From: Norana najaformis
Lineage: Eukaryota > Annelida > Clitellata > Crassiclitellata > Hormogastridae
Direction: 5' to 3'
Assembly: GCA_964023275.1 (NCBI GenBank)
Contig: OZ029921.1
Span: forward strand, 13,645,806 to 13,709,805
Length of the DNA stretch: 64,000 nt
Shown piece after piece: positions 23,140 to 35,007 of this stretch. A model generated the notes under the pieces. It saw only the letters and a list, made by a program, of their open reading frames with translations. It searched no databases and was not told where the DNA came from. Every line of letters begins with the position of its first letter. Position 1 is the stretch's first letter. Made by a program: the position numbers and the translations under genes.

Positions 23140-23830
23140 AATCGGAGGTGCGGGATTCGTTTGGACGATTGGGTTCGTCAAGTGAAAAGAGTTAGATACT
23201 GAGAAGTTTGAAAGCCAGTGAGAAATAGTGAGTTTTCAGACATTCATTGAAGGAAGAAAAGGAGTTCTAGCTTCGGAGTAGCATGGGTAGTCGGTTCCAT
23301 TCCTTCATGGCAGCGATGTGGAACGCACGAGAACCCATGACAATTCCGCATCGTGGCTCAGCCAAGAGACCCGTATCTAAGATCGTAGGTTACGAGGAGG
23401 GATATTAGGAGAGACTAGTGATTGAAGATAGGTATGAGTTTTGTTGGTCAGAAAGGCTAGGCTAATTTAAATTTTAATGGAATTCTACAGGAAGCCAGTG
23501 CAGCTGGCTTAATAGAGCTAGGGCCTTTGTACGAGGAGGTCACATAGCACCACGAAAGCCAGAGAATTTTGGATGCGTTGAAGTCTTTTGAGTTCAAAAT
23601 CTGATATGGCTGTAAAAACCGAGTTGGCATAATCAAGGCGAGAGCAAATCAACAGACTACAGTTTGTGCCATGTCTTAGTGAGGGCATTCCTGATGTGAC
23701 GTAATGCCTGATACGAATTCAACAAGATTTGCAAAGGTTTGTTATGTGAGGTCGAAAATGTGAGATTGCTGTCCAAAATTACCCCAAGTGTATTGACCGT
23801 GTTTCATATCTGGAATGGCATCTTTATAAC
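23140..23830 (-). mobile_element. L2-like LINE RT remnant
   Basis: The minus strand shows VNTLGVILDSNLTF, then a SYQALRHIRNAL-like block, an SRLDYAN-like block disrupted by frame changes, and LHWLPVEF. These are the post-catalytic thumb landmarks of L2/CR1-group LINEs. The catalytic YADD lies outside the preserved part. Many changes, old copy. Confidence 0.65.
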
Positions 23831-24298
23831 TTAAGAAGAGAAAGCAACAGGAATGGAAGAAATTAGAAAGACCGGACACTCAGAAATGGCAGACGACTTG
23901 TTTTGCTCGACCAACATAATAAGTTTATTTATATCTGCGAAAACGAAGCAAATCCAATGAATATGAATTGAGCGGAGTCGAACAGAGATTGAATGCCTGA
24001 AATGATTAGTGCCTTTCTGCTTATGTTTTTGTGTGTTTTCGCGAATCTAACTGTCGGTCTGTGTTATTCTGCTCTGCCTTTCTGTTTGTCTTTCTCATAA
24101 TTCCACTGGATACTCTTCGAAGCCTTTGAGAGCATCGTTCATCTGTGTTTCTGCATACTCTGCCCCACACTCTAAGAGGCAATAATTTGTTGGAGGAGCA
24201 GACTGCTGGAGAGACGCGTGTAGGTTAACGTATCCATCCCAAGGCCCAGCTGATCTCAAAATAACCTCTATGCAGCCATCATCATCATCACCATTATC

Positions 24299-24530
24299 AT
24301 TATCAGCAGCAGCAGCAGCAGCAGCAGCTAACTCAGAGTTCAGTGGCGCGACTTCGACTGACATATATTCTGTTTGTCGGCTACGTCTCGGCAGCTAAGT
24401 ACGTTGTGGGCGATCAGTTTACACAGATACATAAATATGTAATGCAACACAAACAGCTGTTGTCTATCTGTCTGTCTGTCTGTGTCTGTCTGTCTGTGTC
24501 TGTGTGTCTGTCTGTATGTCCGTCTGTCTG
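24299..24530. repeat. CAG run (24304-24328) and TCTG run (24461-24530)
   Basis: Two short microsatellites. The CAG run makes a poly-Ala stretch in a minus-strand open frame (24095-24364) that I do not call as a gene. Confidence 0.85.
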
Positions 24531-24606
24531 TCGTGTTGCTAGCCAAGCGAACACAGCTTTCAACGAAGCCATCGATCATCAACTCATGAACTTCAGTCAT
24601 TACTAA

Positions 24607-25489
24607 CTAATCGTCTGTTCTGCTTTATGAACAAAGCTTTGACTGCTCAGATTTATCTCAGTGAGTTGAACTATCACGTTCGTCTGTAGGACCCATTTAC
24701 ACTTGTATAACTCAGCCATGTAGTACAAAAACGAAGATCGATAAGCTTACAATCGATCATGACCTTTCATTCATTCATTCATTCATTCAGAGTATTTAAA
24801 TAGCGCCCTTCAAGTTATGTACCCAGAGGCACCCCATCCCAACCACGGCAAAAGACAGGAATGGAAGACAGTTTTCGACCGATGGCGAAGGGTGTATCTA
24901 GGATCCCTAGCCAGAAGGAGATACGCACAGATGAAGAGGAAGTCCATTCTACGCAGAGGGCCTACCCACTGAATAGGCGCTACATTGCATTGTTTCAATG
25001 TGTGCAAAAAGGGTCAACAATGTCATCTTGGGCCGGGGAGCGGAGATTTCCACGTGCAAGCAAAAACCAGAAACTGAACAGCAAAGCTCACGCAAGTAGC
25101 AAGGCGCATCCCCAACTGGCATCGCCAGACACACACCAACATTTTATATTCGATGCGCTGCAAAACTGACAGCCAAAATGTAATACATGCCCGAGCTGCC
25201 CAGTGCGTCTTCGACTTGAGCAGCTTGAGCTCGTCCTGCGCCCTTTAGCTACTATGTTGATGTAAGTCTTATACGACGCAAGAAGCTGCGGAAAATTCCA
25301 AGCAACTGTTTCAGTTTACAGGCCAATCTAGAGAAACACTGACACTTTAATCCGACAATAAATTAATACCTGAAACAAGAGAGCATGGCATAGATTCATA
25401 GGCATATTGCATTCTTATTGCAAACTTAAAGAATTATCGAGTGCATATGCCTCTAAACTGCTCTTGTTGTTATTAATTAATGACTTCTG
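24607..25489. other. No firm gene
   Basis: Contains an ATTC run near 24770-24790 followed by TTTAAATAGCGCCC, which resembles a LINE 3' end read on the minus strand. Open frames at 24861-25169 and opposite have no recognisable motif. Confidence 0.4.
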
Positions 25490-26326
25490 TTGCGCCGGTG
25501 TCTATAGCACGGGCATCAACCGATGGCGCACGAAATTCACGTCACAATAGTCCACTATCCAGAAGATCAGTGAGCTAAAATGAAGAGGCAGCCTATGGTG
25601 GATAAACAATTTGAAAAATGTAAGTCTTAAGTTGAGACCGAAATGACTCCAGAGACTGAGCAGAACGAACAGATACAGGAAGAGAGTTCCAAAATCTAGA
25701 TCCCAGCAACTGAAAAAGCCCGTTCTATAAGAACAGTTCTAATCCTAGGTATCACTAGAAAATGGCAATCAGATGACCAGCTTGAATAATGATAAGTCTG
25801 GGGAGTGAGGATTGGTTTTAAATATTACGGTTGGCCAAAGTTCAATGTTTTATAAAATATAAGCCCAAATTTTAAGCTCATCCATTCCTGAACAGGAAAC
25901 CAGTGCAGAGATTCAAGTACAAGGTTTATGCGCTCATATTTTGACGTGTTAGTTATAGCTCTGACCAAAGAGTTCTAAAATCTTTGGAGTTTGTGCATGT
26001 TTTAATTCATGACACCAGTAAAGATCGAGTTACAGTAAAAAAGGCGACTAGAGACCAATTCATTTACCATAGATATCCTTAAAGACATGGGAACATAGGC
26101 CTAATTCTGCATATGTCATGAATATACACGTATGGCTACTGAGAAGTACCATTTATATAGTGGGTGATATGCAAAGTAGAATTAAAGACAATACCCAAGT
26201 TATGAGCAGCATCACCCAACTCAACAAGTGAGTCATCCAGTTTTAGAGATTTAAGACGTTCAAACTACTTAAGTTGCCGTGGAGTGCCCAGTAGTAGAAA
26301 TTCAATTTTGAATTTCTACTACTGGG
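25490..26326 (-). mobile_element. L2-like LINE, 3' half, truncated at a palindrome
   Basis: Minus strand, 5' to 3': an LLLGTPRQL-like start at about 26310, then LDDSLVELGDAAHNLGI-like residues (about 26240), remnants of the thumb region to 25860, then a 3' region of about 300 bases that recurs at 16385-16700 and ends at GCGCCAACAGAAG-like sequence near 25490. Broken by several changes. The 5' truncation point coincides with the perfect palindrome at 26287-26326. Confidence 0.65.
26287..26326. repeat. Perfect palindrome, 19-bp arms, 2-bp centre
   Basis: CCCAGTAGTAGAAATTCAA, then TT, then its exact reverse complement. The left arm is LINE coding sequence, so the right arm is an inverted duplicate of the first 19 LINE bases. 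Confidence 0.95.
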
Positions 26327-26929
26327 TTAAGGAGGAGTTTATTAGCCGCCATCCAAAACTCATCTCCTCAAAGGCAATGGAAAACAGCTGCACAGACGAG
26401 CTACACGACAAACTGTCAAATGAAATGTAAACTTGAGAATTGTGGCTGTAAGGCTTCGCTTCGTTTCATCAAAGACCCTATTTTTGGTCCATCAAATTGT
26501 GGCAAGCGTCGGTCCTCATATACCTTCTCCATAGGCCTCACTCCAGGTCTACCAAGCTGCATCAACAAGGCAGCCGCTTCCCAATCGTCCGGGGAAGACC
26601 CATGCACCCCATCAGCCTGTTCTAGAGGACCAGAAGGCAATGGAAGAACCGTGGTCTCAAGGTTACTGTTAGGCCTCTCGGCCCTTGGGGCGGGGCTCTG
26701 CCCCAAAACTCCGCTCCCAGTGATGGCCTGGGGTGATTTACGACACTTTCTATGTCCGTGCTTTCGGGCGGAAGGCAACTCGCCTTACCCACATTCAGGG
26801 TTCGGGCTAAATTTGCCCTTACTTCCCAAAACCACCTGCAACAAAAAGGAAAACTAGAACCAGACTCCACAACCACAGCTAAATCAACCAACACTTTTTT
26901 AATGAGAGAAATAGTATAACAAAGTAAGG
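26327..26929. other. GC-richer segment without an assignable gene
   Basis: Open frames occur on both strands (26420-26857 plus; 26416-26778 and 26622-26978 minus). None has a motif I recognise, and they overlap each other, so at most one could be real. Composition is noticeably more GC-rich than the flanks. Confidence 0.35.
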
Positions 26930-28706
26930 CTGACAAACTGATTACAGATTTTGTGCTAAAAGATCCTTTGCCCATCATCGAGCAGCCAACATTTAAATGG
27001 ACCTGTAACTGGTTTCTATCCAGGTGCCAAAGTCATGGCTTGACGCACTTTGGTTGACGAATAGGTGACACAGTTGAGAACAGAATGAAACCAATAAAAG
27101 AAGAATCATCGAAACAACGATTTGTCTTCACAACATCGGATGCGTGGTCTGATAAACAAAGAAGTTACATGGGGGTAACGTGTCATTGGACTGACGATGC
27201 TACATTTGAGCGACGTTCACTTGCCTTAGCATGCAGACGTTTTGTCGGATCACATTATCGGAACTTATATATGAAATAAATAATGTGTTCTGTCTGACAA
27301 TGATAAAATTGTTGCTACTGTCTCCGACAATGGTTCCAATTTCCTTACAGCATTCAGAGAGTTCGATGTTGCTAGCGTACATTCCAGAGGTATAGTGATA
27401 ATGATAATGATGACAATAATGGTGACGACGACGACAATGATGAAATGACAGAGACGAAAAGGATAAAATGGAAATTGAATTAATTACTATCGATGGCAGT
27501 TTATCTGCAGAGGAAGCAGATTCAAATGAATAACAAACAGCGTTGCCTTTCCAATCTCAGATGTGCAAGTCACACATTCGGTTTAGTTACAACGGATTGC
27601 CGACCTTTCGTCGAAGAATGCAACTTTTATGCGACTTAATCATTCTGCGATGGGGAAACGTTCAACTTTCTGGAATTCCTCCTTCGACCTATAACTGCCG
27701 AGAAGATTGATCAAATCTATCACTGTCAGTTACCAACAAGATTGAATTCTTTGTGCGACAGTTTGAAAGCAGTTATTGATTTTGTGAGAAGCCGCCACAG
27801 CTGATGAACACTTTAGAACTGCAATGCTTCACGTTGTTTGAATAGGTTGCAGGGTTAAGATAACTGCAGTTACGGACATCTCCTACCAATTCCTTTAGCC
27901 ATTCAAACAAAACTAAATATATTGCTGTCAAAAATTTTCGTAACTAGTGCCCTGTTCTTGATGCAGTTACTAGTGGGTTTTACCAACGTTTTCAGTCTTT
28001 TAGAGAATCAAGGATAGAGGTAAATAATGCGATCCTCGTAGGAGTGACACATCCATATTTCAAGTTACGTAGGCTACCTGTACAGTTTGCAGACCAATGA
28101 AAACGAATGCGGGACTTAATGGTAATAATGTCTGAAAATATCAGCAGTAGCGAGCAAACTAATGGGCCTAAAAGTGGTGGTGAAGAAGACGAAGAATTCT
28201 CTGGTTTTAGCATCACAAGTACAGTACAGTGGCCACAAAATCGACAATAAGAAACAAAACGAATTGGAAATGTTGCTATATCTTGAAGATGATAGAACGT
28301 AACTAATGATGCTTCATAGTTACAGAAATGTAAAGAAATTACTTTGTAATTTAGTGAGCTACCCTTTCTTTATCTAGTTTTGCAGGCAGGATTGTAAGGC
28401 CTACCTGACGCCGTTTGTTAAATAAACTGTTCAAAATGCTGCAGCTTCGTAAAGAAAATTAGATAAGCATAGTTTCAGACAGTGTAATATAAAATAAAAA
28501 GATGTAGAAAAACACGTGTTTTCTGCTTGAAATTTATGAACCTTATTAATGTATATAATTTGAAATTCTAGTATTTTATAATTTTTAATTTGCATTTAGA
28601 GTGAAATTTTAAAGTAAACTGTGATTACTAGCTGAATTACATTTTTTAAAAACATTTTGCAATTCATAATTTAATTACATTTTACTGTGTAATTTGCCTA
28701 TCCCTG
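26930..28706 (+). mobile_element. Decayed hAT (ZBED-like) transposase with one probable end
   Basis: The plus strand reads IEQPTFKW (about 26980), KQRFVFTTSDAWSDKQRSYM and GVTCHWTDDATFERRSLALA (27110-27215), a TVSDNGSNFLTAF-like block (27325), a CKSHTFGLV-like block (27570) and LDAVTSGFYQRF followed by HPYFKL (27960-28065). This order matches the RNase H-like core and downstream region of hAT transposases. TTGCCTATCCCTG ending at 28706 resembles a hAT right end (complement CAGGGATAGGCAA). No matching left end was found. The longest intact piece is 27085-27279. Several frame changes and stops make it a pseudogene. The BED finger is not seen. Confidence 0.75.
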
Positions 28707-29059
28707 CCACTAGCCAACAAATTTTAGCCTTATACCATAAATATTATCTCCAAAGAGCGTCAAAAATTTACTAGCAAGCTCTTGGGTATCCGAGAACACA
28801 GTAGTGGATAACATTTGACTTCTCGCTGTGCTATAACTTATTCAAATTCTTGGTGATGCAGAATTTTCAGCAATTGCAGTTGTTGTATATGCAGATTTGG
28901 CAGATGAAACATGTTTTCGCACAAGTTTGCATTACTGCTTAAGCCTAATGTGGTCCGAGAGAAGGCGAGAGTGACACCAACAACGCTCCAAATTACTTCT
29001 GCGACGCCTAGCTTCAGAAATTGCAGAAGTAAACCAAGCGCTCTATTACTGTCTTAGTT
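28707..29059. other. Unassigned
   Basis: No supportable gene. There is a faint resemblance to a retroelement pol region on the plus strand, too weak to call. Confidence 0.3.
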
Positions 29060-29735
29060 CTAAAAGTAATTTGCCTGTTAAGGAGCTCAGTTATAGTAGA
29101 CAGACACTGCATAACAGTTCATTAGCTGTCTCTGCTGGAGATAACTTGGAGATGCAAAACATTAAGCTTTTGCTTATTTTTGAATCAATTTTATGCTCAG
29201 AGCGAAATCTAAACATTTTTGCAATTTGGAGAAGGTTTAATTGGGAAGTTAAATTTTGAGACAGTAGCAGCATGATCTGAAAGATGTGATTCAACAAAAG
29301 TAACAAAATGAAAGGAATGTGAATCAGGACAAGTTATCAAGGTGTCCAAGGTACGGCTTTTATTATATGTAGGAAATTAAAATGCTGCTTCATGTCAAAC
29401 CCTTCCAGCTTATAGGGAAATGCTGAAGAACAATGACCAATTACATCAAGATGCATATTAAAATCACCCATAATAACTATTTCAGAAGAAGATGAAATCA
29501 AATATTCAAGTAGTACTGACATTCACTAGGACAATAAGTGAAAGAGAGGGTTGGTGGACGATAAATATTCACAAGCAATACCTGTTTTTTTACCGGAAAT
29601 GAGATTAGCAGCCACGACCTAAAAAGGATTTGGGTGCTGAAATAAGCAGAGCGAATCTGTACAGTGGAAGATACGACTTGAAAAGGAAAGCAAATCTCAC
29701 ACCTTTACCACTGCACCGAGGTTCATTTAGGAAAA
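29060..29735 (-). mobile_element. LINE endonuclease fragment
   Basis: The minus strand reads SSSEIVIMGDFNMHLD at about 29475, the GDFN motif of LINE apurinic-type endonucleases, with a preceding part (29541-29731) that aligns closely with 20595-20780. A downstream piece resembling the SDH block lies near 29270. It is the endonuclease domain only, without RT, and is broken. Confidence 0.7.
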
Positions 29736-29769
29736 TTAATTTAAAATATATCTTGCAGTTTACAATGTA

Positions 29770-29990
29770 TTACATTTAATTTGTTCATTGCTCACCACTT
29801 AAACCCCAATACTGTTCTCGGTCATCCGACGCTTTGAATCTTGCTCGGTTAGGCTGTCGGGTTTTTTCAGTAGCTGGTCCGAGGTTCTGTCATTCGCTCA
29901 AGTCTAAACTGAAAACTCTAGTTGCTGATCCAGAATGTTTATCCGCCGTAACCTGCTTTTCCGTTTCCTAGGCATATTGAATTTCGAATG
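29770..29990 (+). mobile_element. L2-like LINE C-terminal remnant
   Basis: The plus strand reads LNLARLGCRVFSVAGPRF followed by SLKSKLKTL, the conserved GRRAFSVAGPRLWNSLP-type block near the end of L2/CR1-group LINE proteins. 5' truncated and short. Confidence 0.6.
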
Positions 29991-32900
29991 GTCTTTTCCA
30001 ATGGATTACGGATGTGAACTTCGGTTTCACTTAGATCATCTTTTGAATCATTGCTTATACTCTGTGATAACTGAGCTATAGAAGTTCTGATATTAGGGTA
30101 GATTAGATGAAATGATCAAACTATGTGTATTTGCCTATTTCTGTATGGTAGTTGCGCCAGCGTTTCGTTGTGTGAGAAAATTAATATTACTGAACATATC
30201 TTCGGCTGCCAAGTAAGACGATGGGAGCCTAGATTATATTTTCTTGCTGCAATAAATTTAATCATATTGAAACACATAGTGTTTCCGAATTTGGTTCAAC
30301 TGTGATAGACATCATATTTGTATACTCGGCATTGCCTTAGAGCTGAAATAGGCCTAGATAGGTTGCTTACAGCATCTTTCAAACTGTGTCTATCTTAAAT
30401 GGAAACTGGGGCTAAACTTTGGTCCTGCATATATAGCAGGGCGGGCACAGGCTGGCAGCCACAATGGTTCTTATAATTACGACTTAGAGGACAGTAAGGG
30501 TTTGAATTTAAGTGTTTGTTTAACAAACTTTGCATGTAACGTCTCTGGGGCTACTGTAAGGCCTACCTGAGTTTCTACGGACAAGCTATAAATTAACCAG
30601 TGGAATTAGGCTCCCTAATTACGAAATTAGGCGTCCCTGATGTAGTATCCTCCAACTTGAGTTGCCATAATAAATATCGTGCAAATTTTGTGGACATAAT
30701 ATGCTAATGGAAGTTGATGCTACCATGCTGTTCATGGGGTGATATTTTCAAAACCTTGCCGCTTATTGTGCACTACTAACGATAATTGACTGAGCGAACC
30801 GTGAGAATGGTTGATCGCTCGATTCAACATGAAATAACGCGTTCCAAGAAATGTCTCGTAAAGACGTCTTTTCCAACAAATGGCCATCTATCTCACTTGT
30901 CATCCCATCCCTATATATCATGTGCTTGATAATTATCTAAATAGACATCCGAAACGTGGAATTAGGCTTCCTGATTGTGAAATTAGACTGTGCTAATGTA
31001 GGCAGCAGTCGGTTTATTCGCTGCAGCTTTCCGTGTTTAACGGACTTGATAGCAATTTCACGCTGCGTCCGTCGATGATGACTTGATCGTCGTCGTTGTC
31101 AGGCATTTGCAGTTTCAATAATTTGTCGAGCTCTGCTTTCCGGGTGTATACAGGTCAGGCGATTATTTTTCAGCACAGTCGCCAAATTAAGCTGTAATAT
31201 GCCCGACTCTATTTAGACACGGCTTTGTCGTCGTCGTCGTCGTCGTCGTTTTGCCTGTTTTGGGCGATATTTCTAACCAAACGATGAATCATGGTTTCTG
31301 ATGTCCGTGCAGAGGTCACGTGCGTCGTTCAGCACAGGCATTCATTAGGGTGGTATCATAGCGAAGTAAAACTTCGAGACAAAACACCAACCGGACCAAA
31401 GGACAATAACTCCCACAGCATGGGAAGAAATGCATAGGCCTACAGGCAGGGCCGAAGGCCTGAGGTTCCAAATGACAACCCTTGCCATAGTATCGCAAAA
31501 GTTAATAGGCAGATATTTCTGTTCCCGTTTGATCTTAGCCTTCTGTAGGTTACTGTTAGACGGCACTATTTTTTGCTGTCTAGTTTCATCAAAATTCCTC
31601 TGGTCAGTAGTCAAATGTATTTTTTGTACATCTACTAGACAAAAGTGGCAACTATGCCTACTGAAGAATGCAAGTAAAGGCAAAATAGTCTTTTGATTAT
31701 TTCACTTGCTCTTGTTGAAATGTTATAATTGTAAGTCTTATTTGTTTGCGAGGGCCAGTTATCTGAGGTTGCAGTTGAAATTAGTAGAAAAAGGATGAGG
31801 TCTAAGGCTAATCAAAAGGTAAATATCGTCTGTAAATATTAGAGGGGGAAACTAATGAAGCAGAAATGTGGAGAGTTAAATGTTTTGCATTTAAAAGTTA
31901 ATCATTTAGTGTTACGGTTCCAGTTGATTCTTATTCTACTTTTGCACACAAATACTGACTGGCCGTAAAAAATTAGAGCGATTCCTTTGAATAATTTCTG
32001 TTGAATATTTTACATTAAAAGAGAAATTTGTGCCTAACAAAAGGAGGTTTTCAGGGTAGTTATCCAGGAAACCAACATCTCCGGGCTAGACGGTTGTGCT
32101 TGGCTTCTGACTTGGAGAGGTCGCACATTTCCAAGACTTTTGACAAATTAAAACCTACAAACAACTATATACAATGCTGTATATAATTAAATAAAAAGTT
32201 TGCAGATCCAAGGACTTTACAAGAAATGAAACTTCTTCTTAGAAGTCATGCTGAGCATATCTTAGCTGACCAAATAAAACAGAAAACTGAAAAACTTCTG
32301 TGTTGATTTCAGCTAATGGTATTTTTGAAATAACGTCACAGTTTAAAAATGAGTGCTAACGGCTTAATATTTCCTTTTTTCTGTGTCTTTTCTATCTTAT
32401 TTTCGTTAATAATTCGTTCTTAAACTGAGCCGTTTGGGTGTCTTTTTGAGCCGTTTTAGTCAGCGCCTGTTGTGGAACGTTTTGTTTTCTTCGTGAGGTT
32501 CTTCGCTAGTCCGCTGCCGCCAGAGGTCGACGTCTTGTCATATGTGAGTTTTGTTACGCTTGTAAATAACTTAGGAAATAAAAAGTATATATTTTATCCT
32601 AAAGCTGATGTCCTACCACATATCCTCAGACAACCTGCAACAGTATGTATGTAGGTGTGTATGCATATATGCTTGTATTTGTGTATGTATGTGCGTATAT
32701 ATATATGTATGCATATGTATGTATGAATATATGTATGTACGTATATATGTAGTTACGTACATATGTGTGCATATTACAGATTTAAACAGATATGACTTAA
32801 GATATTGTATACAAACATTTTGTGCAACGCTAATGACTTGAACAGCTTAGTAATAAAATTATAAATTACTGACGAACCTCCGTTGTCAAACACAACTGTC

Positions 32901-33319
32901 ATCTAATACAGTCACCTTTGTTTCATAGCCAAATTTATGTGTACAAGTCAACAATGCATGAAGATTATAGGGTGGAGCTTATTTTTGAAGTTGAGAAATA
33001 TGATCTTCTTGCCCTCTCATGTTGTTCCTATACTTGAAAAAATTCAGGCAAAATATGACTACAGTTGATAAATACTTAGAAGTAGCTCAATGATGCTGAA
33101 GTTTCTCATACTACATAAGCTTAGGCCATGGACGGCATTTTGAAAAACTACACTAATTACCAGTACTGGTCCTGTAGGCATTTTCTCGATTCATCATGCA
33201 CATTCAAATATTCCTTCACTAATCAGTCATTGCTTCGCACATTTTGCCCAGTTTGATTACTTGCTATTGTAACAACGCAACTTGCAGCAGCTCTGAACAG
33301 AACAAAGGTGTCAGATTAG
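29991..33319. other. Intergenic, no recognisable gene
   Basis: AT-rich DNA with short open frames lacking motifs (30123-30305, 31345-31683, 32472-32654). A block of about 35 bases containing GGAATTAGGC recurs at about 30600 and 30958. A TCG triplet run lies near 31226-31248. A GTAT/TATG microsatellite occupies about 32640-32765. Confidence 0.45.
32640..32765. repeat. Degenerate GTAT microsatellite
   Basis: GTATGTATG and TATATATG units with drift. Confidence 0.8.
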
Positions 33320-33560
33320 GCCGTTATCTGATGACCCCAACCGACTGCGACCATCAAAGTCCGCCAATGTGTTTGTACCGGCAGCTAATGCTAGAATGGG
33401 TGATCGGGCCTTTCGGGACGCTGGCCCGCGTACCCTGAACAGCCTTCCGGCATCCATTCAGGAGTCCAAAAGTGTCGACCTCTTTTAAAAACAGGTGAAA
33501 TTCTCTTTGCTGCATAACTCTTAGTATTTGGGCTGACTTTGACTTTGTAAAGCACCCTAG
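33320..33560 (+). mobile_element. L2-like LINE C-terminal fragment
   Basis: The plus strand reads ARMGDRAFRDAGPRTLNSLP, then ASIQESKSVDLF and KQVKFSLLHNS. This is the C-terminal GDRAFS-WNSLP-SI-FK block of L2-type LINEs. It directly abuts the LACRHH-family fragment that follows. Confidence 0.75.
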
Positions 33561-33585
33561 AATTAGCCTGCTGCAGAATTGGTAG

Positions 33586-33992
33586 TTGTGTCCTTTTGGA
33601 GCAAAAGCTTGGTAAGGAGCTTCTGTCACTGGCATGCAGACATCACGTTATGGAACTGATTTGGTAAAGTCTTCCAAGTATGTATGGGATCAACGTCTTC
33701 GCCAGAAATCGCGCTTTTAAAGCGATTTCAAGAATTCTGGGGATTCATAGACACTGAAAAATTTGAAACAGGAATTGCAACAGATGATGTGGCAAGTTTA
33801 GTGATTGATATTAAGCAAAGCACCATCGAGTTCGCTAGCAAGCATCTTGAGCGAAGTCAGCCAAGAGATGATTACAGAGAATTCCTGCAACTGGAACTTG
33901 TTTTCCTCGGTGCAGCTCCCACTAGAGGAGTACGATTCATGTCATCTGTAGCCATGCACCATGCTCTCTGGATGTCCAGTCATCTAGAGTAG
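33586..33992 (+). pseudogene. Fragment of an unnamed LACRHH protein family, copy 1
   Basis: The plus strand reads CVLLEQKLGKELLSLACRHH then VMELI, and after a frame change FQVCMG and an open frame at 33684-33992 with SSPEIALLKRFQEFWGFID, DDYREFLQLELVFLGAAP and RGVRFMS. The same blocks in the same order occur on the minus strand at 37407-38760 (GACVLLE, ELL, LACRHH, SS-P-I-FK-F, DDY-EL--L-VVLG). I recall similar multi-copy unnamed proteins in cnidarian and arthropod genomes but cannot name a family. It is broken and lacks both ends, so it is a fossil. A mobile or once-mobile origin is inferred from copy number alone. Confidence 0.6.
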
Positions 33993-34264
33993 GGTGGTTC
34001 AAAAAATAAAAGTCAAGCTAGAGGCCAGGACACCCCCTAAATTTCTAGATCTGTCATTTGTATTATTCTGGCAAAATTTCAGCTTCCTACTCCAACTGGA
34101 AGATAGTGCTCAATGACATGCAATATACTTAGTCGTTATGTAGAAGCACATTGTACTTAATTATGCACTTACTTGTTTAGATTTGGAACCTATTGAACAG
34201 TTCTTAATACAGATCTTTCTATCTGCAGTTGTAATTGTAATTGTAATTTGAGATAATTAGAGGA

Positions 34265-34845
34265 TAAACTCAACAGAAGTGCTTCCGACCCGAAGGAGTA
34301 AAATCACTGTTAAACAGTATAATCTTCAGGCGCCTGCGGAACACTGAGAGGGAGAGAGAAAGGAGCTCAAGACGCAATTCTCGAGGGAGACGATTCCAGC
34401 AAGTGGGGCAAACGTAGGCAAAGCTTCTGGGCTGCGCCGCAGCGGTTCGCATGCGAGGGAAAAACAGGAGATCTTGAGTGGCCGAGCGAAGGGTGCTACC
34501 ACCCGGCAACGAGGAGACCAAAGTGCAGAAGTGAATGAGATAAAGGGGAGCAGAGCCAACGCAACTGCGCATGAGGGAGCGGATCTTAAAGCGGACACGC
34601 TGCTGGATGGGGATCCAGTGAAGTGTCACGAATATAACACGAGATGTGGCCATATCTTGGAATGCCCCCAACGATACGAGCAGCAGAGTTAAGCACAGAT
34701 TGCAGCTTAGCAGCGTTGGCTAGCGATAGGCAGGTAAATATGGCGCTACCAAAGTCAACCCTGGTGCAAACGAAGGCATGGATCAGAGTGGAGATATCTA
34801 CGACCTGTTCATTAGCAGACATTTTGTTGAAACGTGATTTCATTG
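34265..34845 (-). mobile_element. L2-like LINE C-terminal region
   Basis: The minus strand reads LIHAFVCTRVDFGSAIF, AKLQSVLNSAARIVGG, LHWIPIQQRVRFKI, RSCVGSAPLYL and a closing NRLPRELRLE block, in two overlapping frames (34586-34843 and 34270-34671). It is the post-RT region of the same L2-like family as 40641-41835. The RT core is missing. One frame change lies near 34620-34660. Confidence 0.8.
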
Positions 34846-34967
34846 TTATTTTTACATAAAGTACTGTTCATGCAATACACGATTCAAGAATTCTGATCTT
34901 TGATTGCATTTCAGCAGCACTACAGTAAGTTTCTTTTTTGTTACCTATGAAGTAGCTGTTTCACTGT

Positions 34968-34969
<2 letters not shown>

Positions 34970-35007
<38 letters not shown>
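34970..35007. repeat. AAGT microsatellite, LINE tail
   Basis: About nine AAGT units. On the minus strand this is an ACTT run exactly at the 3' end of the LINE at 35008-35785, as expected for CR1/L2-type elements that end in short tandem repeats. Confidence 0.85.

Noticed and set aside
24095-24364. Minus-strand 89-residue frame with poly-Ala and Asp run
   Set aside because: Half of it is CAG and ATC microsatellite and no splice or family support exists for the rest.
26416-26978. Overlapping frames of 118-145 residues on both strands
   Set aside because: They exclude each other and none resembles a known protein.
28800-29050. Faint resemblance to a retroelement pol region
   Set aside because: Too few conserved residues to name a family or set borders.
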